A stretch of DNA of 64,000 nucleotides from JANPCX01 sp031431125. GTDB taxonomy: Bacteria > Pseudomonadota > Gammaproteobacteria > Burkholderiales > Burkholderiaceae_C. The translations under genes and the position numbers were made by a program. The first letter of the stretch is position 1. Every line of letters starts with the position of its first letter. The DNA lies in contig JANPCX010000035.1 in the NCBI GenBank assembly GCA_031431125.1, positions 62,001 to 126,000 of the forward strand, read 5' to 3'. Shown here one piece after another: positions 50,161-58,446 of the stretch. The notes under the pieces were generated by a model. The model was not told the origin of the DNA. It did no database searches and worked only from the letters and a program-made list of their open reading frames with translations.

Positions 50161-51099
50161 ATGACTGCGTTTGCCTTTGTATTTCCAGGCCAAGGGTCCC
50201 AGTCCGTTGGCATGCTGGATGCGTGGGGTGACCACCCGGCGGTGCGCCAGACTTTGGCCGAAGCCTCAGAGGCCTTGGGTCAAGACATGGCTGCTTTGAT
50301 TCACACGGGCCCCAAAGAAGACCTCGACCTCACCACCAACACCCAGCCCGTCATGCTGACTGCGGGCATCGCTTGTTACCGCGCCTGGCGTCATGAAGGG
50401 GGCGCTGAGCCCGCCATGGTCGCCGGACACTCGCTGGGTGAATACACGGCTTTGGTAGCAGCGGGTGCGCTCACACTGGCCGAGGCCTTGCCGCTGGTGC
50501 GTTTTCGTGCACAAGCCATGCAAGAGGCAGTTCCTGTCGGCGTCGGTGCGATGGCGGCCATCCTGGGTTTGGATGCCCAGACGGTGCGTGATGGTTGTGC
50601 CGAGGTGGCCCAGAACAGCGGTGAGGTGGTGGAAGCGGCCAACTACAACGACCCCAAACAAACCGTCATCGCCGGCAGCAAAGCGGGGGTGGACCAGGCC
50701 TGCGAGTTGCTTAAAGCGAAGGGCGCTAAACGCGCTCTGCTGCTGCCTGTTTCGGCGCCATTTCATTCCAGTTTGATGCGGCCCGCCGCTGAGAAACTTC
50801 GGCCCCGCTTGGCCACTGTGGCTTGGCAAAGCCCGCGCATTCCTGTTCTGAACAACATCGACGTTCAAGACCCCAAGGAGCCCACCGCCATTTGCGACGC
50901 ACTCTATCGCCAAGCGTTTGGCCCGGTGCGCTGGGTGGAAGTGGTGCAGGCCATGCGTGCACGTGGCATGACGCATATTGTTGAGTGTGGTCCTGGAAAA
51001 GTATTGGCCGGGATTGTCAAACGTGTCGATCCTGAGGCGGTCAGTGCGTCCGTTTTTGATCCTGCATCTTTGAACGACGCAAAAGGGATGCTGGTATGA
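50161..51099 (+). CDS. fabD: Malonyl-CoA:ACP transacylase
   Basis: 312 aa from ATG 50161 (MTAFAFVFPGQGSQSVGML). 'FPGQGSQ' and the nucleophile elbow 'VAGHSLGEYTAL' (S91) are diagnostic, with the catalytic His in 'PVSAPFHSSLM' and 'ECGPGKVL' at the C-terminus. It transfers malonyl from CoA to AcpP. It overlaps fabG by four bases (ATGA). Confidence 0.96.
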   Translation: MTAFAFVFPGQGSQSVGMLDAWGDHPAVRQTLAEASEALGQDMAALIHTGPKEDLDLTTNTQPVMLTAGIACYRAWRHEGGAEPAMVAGHSLGEYTALVAAGALTLAEALPLVRFRAQAMQEAVPVGVGAMAAILGLDAQTVRDGCAEVAQNSGEVVEAANYNDPKQTVIAGSKAGVDQACELLKAKGAKRALLLPVSAPFHSSLMRPAAEKLRPRLATVAWQSPRIPVLNNIDVQDPKEPTAICDALYRQAFGPVRWVEVVQAMRARGMTHIVECGPGKVLAGIVKRVDPEAVSASVFDPASLNDAKGMLV

Positions 51100-51848
51100 G
51101 CGAGACCAACGCCAATTCAAAACAAGTCGCCCTGGTGACGGGTGCATCGCGCGGCATCGGTCGGGCCATTGCGCTGACCTTGGCGCAAAAGGGCTACAGC
51201 GTCATCGGAACCGCAACCAGCGAAGACGGTGCAAGTGGCATCACGCAAGCCTTGGCTGAACCGTTTGGCGGGCGGGGCCTTTGTTTGAATGTCAACGACG
51301 CGGCTTCCGTGGATGCTGCTGTTGAGAGCATTGTTAAACAATATGGTGGCCTGCATGTTCTCGTCAACAACGCGGGCATCACGCGAGACGGACTGTCCAT
51401 GCGCATGAAAGACGACGATTGGGACGCGGTGATGGACACCAACCTTAAAGCCGTTTTCCGCACCAGTCGCGCCGTCATGCGGCCCATGATGAAACAACGT
51501 TTCGGTCGCATCATCAACATCACTTCTGTTGTCGGCGCCAGCGGCAATGCCGGGCAGGCCAACTATGCGGCAGCCAAAGCGGGCGTGGCTGGCATGACGC
51601 GCTCTTTGGCCCGGGAATTGGGCAGCCGCAACATCACCGTGAACTGTGTGGCACCCGGTTTCATTGACACCGACATGACCAGGGCTTTGTCCGAGGCCCA
51701 GATTTCCGCATTGACCGCGCAAATCCCTTTGGGCCGTTTGGGTCAAGCCGATGACGTGGCCCACCTGGTCGCGTTTTTGGCCTCTGAGCAAGCGGGTTAC
51801 ATCACTGGCAGCGAACTACATGTCAATGGCGGCATGTTCATGAATTGA
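51096..51848 (+). CDS. fabG: 3-oxoacyl-ACP reductase FabG
   Basis: 250 aa, classical short-chain dehydrogenase. 'VTGASRGIGRAIAL' binds NADPH, 'NNAGITRDGL' follows, and the triad is S144 in 'NITSVVGASG' with Y157 and K161 in 'QANYAAAKAGVAG'. The C-terminus 'YITGSELHVNGGMFM' is family-typical. It reduces beta-ketoacyl-ACP in each elongation round. Confidence 0.96.
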   Translation: MSETNANSKQVALVTGASRGIGRAIALTLAQKGYSVIGTATSEDGASGITQALAEPFGGRGLCLNVNDAASVDAAVESIVKQYGGLHVLVNNAGITRDGLSMRMKDDDWDAVMDTNLKAVFRTSRAVMRPMMKQRFGRIINITSVVGASGNAGQANYAAAKAGVAGMTRSLARELGSRNITVNCVAPGFIDTDMTRALSEAQISALTAQIPLGRLGQADDVAHLVAFLASEQAGYITGSELHVNGGMFMN

Positions 51849-51898
51849 GCGAACGCGAACGTTAGAAAAAAGCCCGGAGTCGCCCGACCGGAGCACGG

Positions 51899-51918
51899 TG
51901 CGTCGCACCGCTTAGAAT
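51899..51918 (+). promoter_or_regulatory. Hairpin and candidate -10 box upstream of acpP
   Basis: The 105-bp fabG-acpP gap holds a perfect small hairpin cggtgc-gtc-gcaccg (about 51896-51910) followed by TAGAAT (51913-51918). This fits a dedicated acpP promoter with start near 51925, so acpP could be expressed more strongly than its upstream neighbours. A -35 box is not evident. Confidence 0.35.
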
Positions 51919-51953
51919 CTCGGGCTGTTTATGACCACATTCCTGGAGGAGTT

Positions 51954-52193
51954 ATGAGCGATATCGAAGCACGTGTTAAAAAAATCATTGCCGAGCAGTT
52001 GGGCGTTCCTGAAGCTGATGTCTCTCCCGAGAAAGCCTTTGTGGCCGATTTGGGCGCTGATTCTTTGGACACCGTCGAATTGGTGATGGCCTTGGAAGAC
52101 GAGTTCAGCATTGAGATTCCCGACGAAGAAGCCGAGAAGATCACCACGGTGCAGTTGGCCATCGACTACGCACTGAAGCACCAAAAGGCCTGA
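51954..52193 (+). CDS. acpP: Acyl carrier protein AcpP
   Basis: 79 aa. 'MSDIEARVKKIIAEQLGV' and the phosphopantetheine site 'DLGADSLDTVELVMALE' (S37) are near-identical to the universal housekeeping carrier. A good ribosome site (ggagg) precedes the ATG. It carries growing acyl chains for fatty acid, phospholipid and lipid A synthesis. It is distinct from the XrtA-associated carrier at 19814-20065. Confidence 0.97.
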   Translation: MSDIEARVKKIIAEQLGVPEADVSPEKAFVADLGADSLDTVELVMALEDEFSIEIPDEEAEKITTVQLAIDYALKHQKA

Positions 52194-52212
52194 GTTTCTG
52201 TCCAGAGATCAC

Positions 52213-53457
52213 ATGAACCGTCGCCGCGTCGTCGTCACTGGACTTGGCCTGATCAGCCCTGTGGGCAACACGGTGGCGCAAGCTTGGGCCAATTTGCTCG
52301 AAGGCAAATCGGGCATCGCCAACATCACCCGCTTTGATGCCAGCAACTTTGCTTGCAAGTTTGCGGGTGAGGTCAAAGGCTTCAACATCGAGGATTACAT
52401 CCCCGCCAAAGAAGCCCGGCACATGGACACCTTCATTCACTTCGGTTTGGCTGCGGCCATCCAAGCGGTTGAAGATGCCGGGCTGCCGACGGGCAATGCA
52501 CTGACTGGTGAACAAGCAGAACGCATTGGATGCGTTTTGGGCTCTGGCATTGGTGGCTTGCCTCTCATCGAAGCGACACACGGCGAGCTGACGGCCAAGG
52601 GGCCGCGGCGGATCTCGCCGTTTTTCATTCCTGCGTCCATCGTCAACATGATCTCGGGGCATGTATCGATCAAATACGGCTTTCAAGGTCCGAACCTGGC
52701 CATCGCTACCGCCTGTACCACGGGCTTGCATGCGATAGGCGAAGCAGGGCGTTTGATTGAGTACGGCGATGCCGATGTGATGATTGCCGGTGGCGCCGAG
52801 GCGGCGGTATCGCCGTTGGGCGTTGGTGGTTTTGCCGCTGCCCGTGCTTTGTCGACGCGCAACGACGATCCGCTGACCGCATCCCGTCCCTGGGACAAAG
52901 ACCGGGATGGTTTTGTTTTGGGTGAAGGCGCGGGCGTGTTGGTGCTTGAAGAGTATGAGCACGCCAAAAAGCGGGGCGCGAAAATTTACGCGGAGTTGGT
53001 CGGTTTTGGCATGGGCGCCGATGCCTTCCACATGACTGCCCCCAACGTGGATGGCCCCAAACGCTCCATGAACGCCGCCCTGCGAAATGCGGGTGTGAAT
53101 GCCGATCAGGTTCAGTACCTCAATGCCCACGGCACCTCTACCCCCTTGGGTGATGTCAACGAAACCAATGCCATCAAACTGGCTTTTGGTGCGCATGCCA
53201 AGCAGCTGGTGGTGAATTCCACCAAGTCCATGACAGGGCATTTGCTGGGCGGGGCCGGTGGCATCGAATCGGTTTTCACCGTGTTGGCTGTGGCCAAACA
53301 AATCTCGCCGCCGACGATCAATATCTTCAACCAGGATCCTGACTGTGACCTGGACTACTGCGCCAATGCCGCGCGAGAAATGAAGATCACTTATGCCCTC
53401 AAAAACAACTTCGGTTTTGGCGGCACCAACGGCAGCTTGGTTTTCAAGCGCATCTAA
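52213..53457 (+). CDS. fabF: Beta-ketoacyl-ACP synthase II
   Basis: 414 aa. Active-site Cys in 'AIATACTTGLHAIG' (C168), His in 'LNAHGTSTPLGD' and second His in 'KSMTGHLLGGAG' form the C-H-H triad; 'KNNFGFGGTNGSLVF' ends the protein. It elongates acyl-ACP chains, notably palmitoleate to cis-vaccenate. It starts 19 bp after acpP and is followed at 7 bp by a small membrane protein gene. Confidence 0.96.
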   Translation: MNRRRVVVTGLGLISPVGNTVAQAWANLLEGKSGIANITRFDASNFACKFAGEVKGFNIEDYIPAKEARHMDTFIHFGLAAAIQAVEDAGLPTGNALTGEQAERIGCVLGSGIGGLPLIEATHGELTAKGPRRISPFFIPASIVNMISGHVSIKYGFQGPNLAIATACTTGLHAIGEAGRLIEYGDADVMIAGGAEAAVSPLGVGGFAAARALSTRNDDPLTASRPWDKDRDGFVLGEGAGVLVLEEYEHAKKRGAKIYAELVGFGMGADAFHMTAPNVDGPKRSMNAALRNAGVNADQVQYLNAHGTSTPLGDVNETNAIKLAFGAHAKQLVVNSTKSMTGHLLGGAGGIESVFTVLAVAKQISPPTINIFNQDPDCDLDYCANAAREMKITYALKNNFGFGGTNGSLVFKRI

Positions 53458-53464
53458 AACTTTG

Positions 53465-53950
53465 ATGAGCCGTACCGCACCCCCGGTGCACGTGCTGGTT
53501 GATCGTTTCACGGTGTGGACGGCCGCCACGGCCGCGTTGTGGGTCTTCGCGGCGTGCAGTCTGGCCGCATGGCTTGCCGGAGGGGCTCAATCCGTGACCA
53601 CAGGTTCCGATGACCTTGTTTATTGGCTTGCCTTGGCTGTATTGGCGCCTGTGCTGTTTGCTGCCTTGTGGTGTTCTCGTTTGAGCGCCGTGAGTCTGCG
53701 CTGGGACGGCGAACAGTGGTGGTTGGGCGGTCCGAGTGATGTGGGTGTCGAGCCGTGGTGCGTTCAGCCACGGGTCCGCCTTGACCTTGGCGCCTGGATG
53801 TTGCTGCAACTGGAGCCGGTCGCCACAGGGCCACGTCTGTCGAACCGATACCGCTGGCTTCCTCTGCAGCGCTGGGGGCTGGCCACGCAGTGGCATGGCC
53901 TGCGCTGTGCATTGTTGGCGCAAGCCGAGCACCGAAGAGGCCTGTTGTGA
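53465..53950 (+). CDS. Small two-helix membrane protein, possibly YgfX-like
   Basis: 161 aa from ATG 53465 (MSRTAPPVHVLVDRF). Two membrane helices (about residues 18-40 and 52-72) are followed by a beta-rich soluble part with 'VSLRWDGEQWWLGG', 'LGAWMLLQLEP' and 'RWLPLQRWGLATQWHGLRCA'. This layout resembles YgfX/CptA proteins (two N-terminal helices, then a basic WH-x-LR region), but similarity is by pattern only. It overlaps rpoE by GTGA, so it is probably co-translated with the envelope-stress regulators. Function unknown. Confidence 0.6.
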   Translation: MSRTAPPVHVLVDRFTVWTAATAALWVFAACSLAAWLAGGAQSVTTGSDDLVYWLALAVLAPVLFAALWCSRLSAVSLRWDGEQWWLGGPSDVGVEPWCVQPRVRLDLGAWMLLQLEPVATGPRLSNRYRWLPLQRWGLATQWHGLRCALLAQAEHRRGLL

Positions 53951-54567
53951 CGGAGCGTGAGCTTTTGCCCGATGTTGACGCTCCCTTGATAGAGCGCGTC
54001 AAACAGGGCGACGTCAAAGCCTTTGAGATGTTGGTCGTCAAGTACCAGCGGCGCGTCGAGCGTTTGGTGGCCCGCATGGTGCGCGATGTGGACATCGTGC
54101 AGGACATCACCCAAGAAACCTTCATCCGGGCCTACCGCGCCATCCCGCAATTTCGAGGGGAGAGCGCCTTTTACACCTGGCTGTACCGAATTGCAGTCAA
54201 CACCGCCAAGAAGGCTTTGTTGCAGCTGAAACGGGATCCCTTGGTCACCGAGTCGGCGCGGCTTTCTCGTGACGAGGATGATGAAACTTCTCGGGTTGAA
54301 AACGAACTAACCGACGGAGAGACGCCGGATGCAGTCCTGGCCAGCAAACAAGTGGCCCGGGCAGTGAACTTGGCGGTCGAAGCCTTGTCAGAGGACTTGC
54401 GCCAGGCCATTACCCTTCGGGAGATTGAAGGTTTGAGTTATGAAGAGATTGCCGAGATGATGAACTGCCCCATCGGTACCGTGCGTTCCCGTATTTTTCG
54501 GGCCCGTGAGGCCATTGCCCTGCGCTTGCGGCCCTTGCTCGATACCCGAGATGGCGAGCGCTGGTAG
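53947..54567 (+). CDS. rpoE: RNA polymerase sigma factor RpoE (AlgU-like)
   Basis: 206 aa, GTG start at 53947 overlapping the previous stop. Region 2 is 'DIVQDITQETFIRAYRAIPQ' with 'AFYTWLYRIAVNTAKKAL'; region 4 is 'LREIEGLSYEEIAEMM' and 'GTVRSRIFRAREAI'. It is the group 4 (ECF) sigma of the envelope stress response. The downstream genes rseA (anti-sigma), rseB and degP form the usual regulatory and effector unit, so the operon is probably autoregulated; I did not find a clear sigma-E promoter. Confidence 0.94.
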   Translation: MTERELLPDVDAPLIERVKQGDVKAFEMLVVKYQRRVERLVARMVRDVDIVQDITQETFIRAYRAIPQFRGESAFYTWLYRIAVNTAKKALLQLKRDPLVTESARLSRDEDDETSRVENELTDGETPDAVLASKQVARAVNLAVEALSEDLRQAITLREIEGLSYEEIAEMMNCPIGTVRSRIFRAREAIALRLRPLLDTRDGERW

Positions 54568-54621
54568 CCTCAGCGTGTTTTGCTATCCAAGCCATTTGTT
54601 GATTTGAAACTGGAGCCTGGA

Positions 54622-55263
54622 ATGTCCAATCCTTCACAGCCGCAGCAAGCAAGGACAGAACTTCTGTCAGCCTTGGCCGACGGTGAGCTTGATGCACGCG
54701 GTACGCTGGCCGCATGCGAACTGTGGCGTGGCGACGAGCAGGCGCAAATTCAGTGGGCCGACTACCACTTGATCGGCGACGTACTGCGGTCAGAAGACCT
54801 TGCCCGCAGCGGGGCTCATGAGTCGGCGCTGTTTGCCAGGATCCAGGCTGAATTGGCGCAGCAACCCGTTGTGCTGGCGCCGCAACAGCCTCCTCCAACC
54901 CAGACCCAGGGCGAGCCTGTTGTCGCTGCTAAGCATCCTGCGGCGCGAAATAGCCGTCGGGCTTGGTGGACTGCATCAGCCGTTGCAGCAGGATTTATCG
55001 CAGTGGCCGGTGCGTGGTCCGTGTTTCGTGTGCCTTTACCAGTCGATTCTGGCGCTCTTGTTGCTCAGACGGAGGTTGCGCCGCTTTCCGCTTCACCTTC
55101 GGCGGTAGCTTCTTCGGATACCAATGTGGGCGCTGGCGCTGTGGTTCGTGATGCCGAGCTGGACCGCTATTTGGCCGCCCACAAACAGTTTTCCTCCGCG
55201 TCTGTTCTTGGCGCCGCGTCTGGATCGCTGCGCCAAGCCGTGCTTGAGTCGGCGGCTCGCTGA
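54622..55263 (+). CDS. rseA: Anti-sigma-E factor RseA (MucA-like)
   Basis: 213 aa from ATG 54622 (MSNPSQPQQARTELLSALAD). The N-terminal anti-sigma domain has 'LSALADGELDARGTLAACEL' and 'WADYHLIGDVLRSEDLA', matching the RseA/MucA 'S-x-x-x-D-G-E' start and the 'W-x-x-Y-H-L-I-G-D' element. One membrane helix lies near residues 114-137 ('WWTASAVAAGFIAVAGAWSV'), and a Ser/Ala-rich periplasmic tail follows. It holds RpoE inactive until site-1/site-2 proteolysis. Encoded between rpoE and rseB. Confidence 0.88.
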   Translation: MSNPSQPQQARTELLSALADGELDARGTLAACELWRGDEQAQIQWADYHLIGDVLRSEDLARSGAHESALFARIQAELAQQPVVLAPQQPPPTQTQGEPVVAAKHPAARNSRRAWWTASAVAAGFIAVAGAWSVFRVPLPVDSGALVAQTEVAPLSASPSAVASSDTNVGAGAVVRDAELDRYLAAHKQFSSASVLGAASGSLRQAVLESAAR

Positions 55264-55268
55264 GCCCT

Positions 55269-56324
55269 ATGGCGACATCTCGTTTCTTAACGCGCAGTGT
55301 GGTGGCCTGCCTTTTGGGGGCGTTCGCGGCTTTGGCTTGTGCTCAGACGGCCGTTTTTGGTCCGGCTATTGCCATGCCAGACAGTGAAACTCGCGCTTGG
55401 TTGCTCCGCATTCAGGAGGCAACGAAGAAGCGCAGCTTCAGCGGTACCTTTGTGTTCAGTGCCGGTGGTGCGATGAGCAGTGCGCGCATCACCCATTACG
55501 GCCAAGGACAGAATCAATTCGAGCGGGTTGATTCCTTGGATGGCCCTCCACGCCAATTGCTGCGTCACAACGACATCGTGCACACCGTTTGGTCGCAAAG
55601 CGGTGTGGTGGTGGTAGAAAAACGTGACAGCCGCTTTACCTTTCCTGCACTGTTACTTGGTGCAGATGAGCAAGTTTTCACCAACTATGAAGTCCTTAGT
55701 TTTCAAGGAGTAGAGCGCGTTGCGGGTCACGACGCCATGGTGTTGCTGCTCAAACCCAAAGACGAGCATCGCTACGGCTATCGGCTGTGGTCCGACAAAG
55801 TGTCGGGCCTGTTGCTGCGTGCCGATGTGGTGGGCGAGCGTAACGAAGTGCTGGAGTCGTCTGCTTTTTCCGAAGTCACCATCGGGGTCAAAGCGCAACC
55901 AGAGCAGATTTTGTCTGCCATTAGAAAACTGAGCTCTTTCCGATCCATCAAAGTTGAGATGACACCGACCACTTTGGATGCACAGGGCTGGCAATTGCGT
56001 GCTCTTGTTCCTGGTTTCAAGGAGATTCGTTGTTTCGAACGCCCGTGGGGTGCAACGCAAGATTCGAACAGCAGTGAGCGGCTGCAAACCGCCAACGTCG
56101 TGCCGACGAAAGCACTTCAAGTCATCTACTCTGATGGCCTGACCCACGTGTCGGTGTTTATCGAACCCTTCGATGGCGCGCGACATGGCCGGCAAGTTCC
56201 CGTATTTTTGGGTGCCACACGAACGTTCTCGACGCGCCAGGCGGACTGGTGGATCACAGCTGTCGGTGACGTACCCATGGCGACCTTACGTTCTTTAGCT
56301 CTGGGCTTGCAGAAAAAGAAGTAA
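55269..56324 (+). CDS. rseB: Sigma-E regulatory protein RseB (MucB)
   Basis: 351 aa with an N-terminal signal peptide (about 1-25, ends ALACA). The LolA/LolB-like domain is seen in 'KRSFSGTFVFSAGGAMSS', 'ERVDSLDGPPRQLLRHND' and 'FPALLLGADEQVFTNYEVL', and the C-terminal MucB domain in 'WQLRALVPGFKEIRCFERP'. It binds the RseA periplasmic tail and senses off-pathway lipopolysaccharide, protecting RseA from DegS. Five bases after rseA. Confidence 0.9.
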   Translation: MATSRFLTRSVVACLLGAFAALACAQTAVFGPAIAMPDSETRAWLLRIQEATKKRSFSGTFVFSAGGAMSSARITHYGQGQNQFERVDSLDGPPRQLLRHNDIVHTVWSQSGVVVVEKRDSRFTFPALLLGADEQVFTNYEVLSFQGVERVAGHDAMVLLLKPKDEHRYGYRLWSDKVSGLLLRADVVGERNEVLESSAFSEVTIGVKAQPEQILSAIRKLSSFRSIKVEMTPTTLDAQGWQLRALVPGFKEIRCFERPWGATQDSNSSERLQTANVVPTKALQVIYSDGLTHVSVFIEPFDGARHGRQVPVFLGATRTFSTRQADWWITAVGDVPMATLRSLALGLQKKK

Positions 56325-56444
56325 GACCTGCCATTTTCCGCCGATCACATTGCTCTGCGGTTATCACCAATTTTTTGTACTGCGCTTAGACGCCATGAAC
56401 CAGTTTCCTTCTCAATCATCAATTGTTTTTCCATGGGGTTGAAC

Positions 56445-57899
56445 ATGAAACGACTGACGCAATTGTTGACAGCAACTGCATTGAGCCTGGCCGTGTTGTG
56501 GTCCGCGCCCGCAACCAGCCAAGCCCAAACCCAAGTCCTTCCGGATTTCACCGAATTGGTTGAAAAAGTCGGCTCGGCGGTGGTCAATATCCGCACGACA
56601 GAGCGTGGCCGCAGTGCACGAGGTGGCGCCACACCAGAGATTGACGAGGACATGCTGGAATTCTTCCGACGTTTTGGGCTGCCCATTCCGGGCAACCCGG
56701 GTGGTGGTGGCCGTGACCCACGCCGTGCGGTGCCTCAACCGGAAGCAGACGCTCAACCTCGTGGTGTGGGGTCGGGTTTTGTCTTGAGCGCAGATGGTTT
56801 TGTGATGACGAATGCCCACGTCGTCGAAGGTGCGGATGAGGTGTTCGTTACCCTGACCGATAAACGAGAGTTCAAAGCACGTGTTGTTGGCGCCGACAAA
56901 CGCTCCGATGTGGCCTTGGTCAAGATTGAGGCCACCGGTTTGACGTCGGTTCGCATTGGTGATGTGAACCGGCTCAAAGTCGGCGAATGGGTGATGGCCA
57001 TAGGTTCACCCTTTGGTTTGGAGAATACGGTCACCGCAGGCATCGTCAGCGCCAAAGCACGTGACACCGGCGACCTCGTACCTTTGATCCAAACCGACGT
57101 GGCCATCAACCCTGGAAATTCCGGCGGTCCTTTGATCAACCTGCGCGGCGAGGTGGTGGGCATCAACTCGCAGATTTACAGCCGCTCCGGCGGTTTCATG
57201 GGAATTTCGTTCGCCATTCCCATCGACGAAGCCTCGCGTGTCGCCGAACAACTGCGTACCAATGGCCGAGTGATTCGTGGCCGAATTGGGGTGCAGATCG
57301 AGCAGGTCAGCAAAGAAGTGGCCGAGTCTATTGGACTGGGCAAGGCTTTCGGCGCCATGGTGGGCAGCGTAGAGGCGGGAGGTCCTGCTGAAAAAGCGGG
57401 CATCGAACCAGGCGACATCATCACCAAGTTCGAGGGGCGCACCATCGAGAAAATGGGTGATTTGCCGCGCATCGTGGGCGCGATTAAACCCGGCCAGAAG
57501 GCCAGTTTGCAGGTGTTTCGTCGCGGAAGCTACCGCGACCTGACCGTCACTGTGGTGGAGTTCGAGGCCGATCGTCCTCGCAAAACCAATGACAAAGAGC
57601 CCAAGGCGACCCCTGCGCCCGTCGTTAGCAGCTGGGGTTTGTCGGTTGCTGACCTCGGTGATGCCCAGCGCCGTGAGCTGAAGGTCAAAGGTGGTGTGCG
57701 TGTTGAAGCCGTCGATGGTGCAGCAGCGCGCGCAGGTCTGCGCGAGGGCGATGTGATCCTGGCGCTGGAGAATACGGATGTCAACAGCGCCAAGCAGTTT
57801 GAAGCGGTGCTGGCCAAGGCCGACAAAAACAAGCCCATCAATGTGCTGGTGCGCAGAGGGGAGCGGGTGAACTACCTCATCATCCGACCGGCCCGTTGA
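56445..57899 (+). CDS. degP: Periplasmic serine protease DegP/MucD
   Basis: 484 aa from ATG 56445 (MKRLTQLLTATALS); ATG 56433 adds four residues. Signal peptide ends near ATSQAQ. The trypsin-like triad is H125 ('MTNAHVVEGADE'), D155 ('KRSDVALVKIE') and S226 ('NPGNSGGPLINL'). Two PDZ domains follow: the first with 'GAMVGSVEAGGPAEKAGIEP', the second near the C-terminus with 'VDGAAARAGLREGDV'. It degrades or refolds misfolded envelope proteins. As the last gene of the rpoE-rseA-rseB-degP unit it is a likely sigma-E effector. Confidence 0.94.
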   Translation: MKRLTQLLTATALSLAVLWSAPATSQAQTQVLPDFTELVEKVGSAVVNIRTTERGRSARGGATPEIDEDMLEFFRRFGLPIPGNPGGGGRDPRRAVPQPEADAQPRGVGSGFVLSADGFVMTNAHVVEGADEVFVTLTDKREFKARVVGADKRSDVALVKIEATGLTSVRIGDVNRLKVGEWVMAIGSPFGLENTVTAGIVSAKARDTGDLVPLIQTDVAINPGNSGGPLINLRGEVVGINSQIYSRSGGFMGISFAIPIDEASRVAEQLRTNGRVIRGRIGVQIEQVSKEVAESIGLGKAFGAMVGSVEAGGPAEKAGIEPGDIITKFEGRTIEKMGDLPRIVGAIKPGQKASLQVFRRGSYRDLTVTVVEFEADRPRKTNDKEPKATPAPVVSSWGLSVADLGDAQRRELKVKGGVRVEAVDGAAARAGLREGDVILALENTDVNSAKQFEAVLAKADKNKPINVLVRRGERVNYLIIRPAR

Positions 57900-58163
57900 C
57901 CGATTTGAACCGACAAACAACCAAGCGCTCCGGCGGGTCTTTCCGCATTGCGGTAGTCGGCTTGGGTGCTGAAACCGGATTGGGATTTTTTTTCGAAACA
58001 GAATCCCGGCACAAAACCAATGTTTGTTATTACTAACTTTCATGTCAAAGCGGACATTGAACGCTGGAACAGCTGCAATTCCAGCTTCTATCAGTCGCTT
58101 TGGCCTTGTTTAGCGCAACGCCGTGAGGATTCAAAAAATATCCCCAAACACTCCACAAGAGAT

Positions 58164-58172
58164 TGTGGATAA
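58164..58172 (-). promoter_or_regulatory. Consensus DnaA box
   Basis: TGTGGATAA on the plus strand, i.e. TTATCCACA on the minus strand, is a perfect 9-mer. A weaker box (tgtgcacaa) follows within ten bases. An isolated pair does not make an origin. Confidence 0.5.
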
Positions 58173-58232
58173 AATGTGCACAACTTTTCTTGTTGGAAGC
58201 CTGCAACGAGAAGAAATCCAGCATTGGTGCGG

Positions 58233-58260
58233 TTTCCAGCGCGGCGCTTTTGACTACAAT
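58233..58260 (+). promoter_or_regulatory. Candidate sigma-70 promoter for a small RNA
   Basis: TTTCCA (58233-58238), 16-bp spacer, TACAAT (58255-58260): four and five matches of six to the consensus. Start would be near 58267. Confidence 0.4.
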
Positions 58261-58266
58261 GAATCA

Positions 58267-58330
58267 CCAACATGCAGTTGCCATACGTTTTGTTGGAAGG
58301 CGCGTCATTCAATCGACGTGCCTTTTTTTT
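58267..58330 (+). ncRNA. Candidate small RNA between degP and lepA
   Basis: A transcript from the promoter above to the intrinsic terminator would be about 64 nt, with an unstructured 5' part (about 30 nt) and a 3' terminator hairpin with a long U tail, the shape expected of an Hfq-bound small RNA. It could instead be the 3' end of the degP message. No homology can be tested here. Confidence 0.35.
58297..58330 (+). terminator. Strong intrinsic terminator
   Basis: aaggcgcgtc (58297-58306) pairs with gacgtgcctt (58315-58324), one G-U pair, loop of 8, running into eight T (58323-58330). This is the clearest intrinsic terminator in the window; it would end degP-operon transcripts or a small RNA. 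Confidence 0.85.
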
Positions 58331-58341
58331 GGCTGCAGCAC

Positions 58342-58402
58342 GGCGCTAAGCGCCTTCACATCGCGAGCGATGTGAGCTTGCGCCGCAACGGCTATGCCGT
58401 TG
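58342..58402 (+). repeat. Three tandem hairpins in the lepA leader
   Basis: Perfect stems: ggcgc-taa-gcgcc (58342-58354), tcacatcg-cgag-cgatgtga (58356-58375) and caacggc-tat-gccgttg (58386-58402). They occupy the space between the terminator and the lepA start at 58447, so they would form in a lepA leader RNA. Function unknown. Confidence 0.6.
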
Positions 58403-58446
58403 TGACCTCCAAGTAGCAAGCAACGCGGCGACGACTTTCACTTCAC

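Larger units (their letters stand above)
57900..58446 (+). promoter_or_regulatory. 547-bp degP-lepA intergenic region
   Basis: No credible protein gene. It contains, in order, an AT-rich stretch with a DnaA box and a TCCACAA-GAGA-TTGTGGA palindrome (58151-58184), a possible sigma-70 promoter (58233-58260), a strong intrinsic terminator (58297-58330) and three tandem hairpins (58342-58402) leading into lepA. The first 240 bases hold nothing I can assign beyond an imperfect hairpin around 57985-58020. Confidence 0.5.

Noticed and set aside
52141..53529. 462-codon open frame antisense to fabF
   Set aside because: fabF on the other strand has all catalytic motifs; the antisense frame has no domain pattern or ribosome site.
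58150..58184. Chromosomal replication origin in the degP-lepA gap
   Set aside because: One perfect and one weak DnaA box only; no box cluster, no AT-rich unwinding repeats, and no dnaA, rpmH or parAB nearby.
58163..58375. 70-codon frame in the degP-lepA gap
   Set aside because: It runs through the strong terminator hairpin and the lepA leader stems, with no ribosome site or recognisable sequence.
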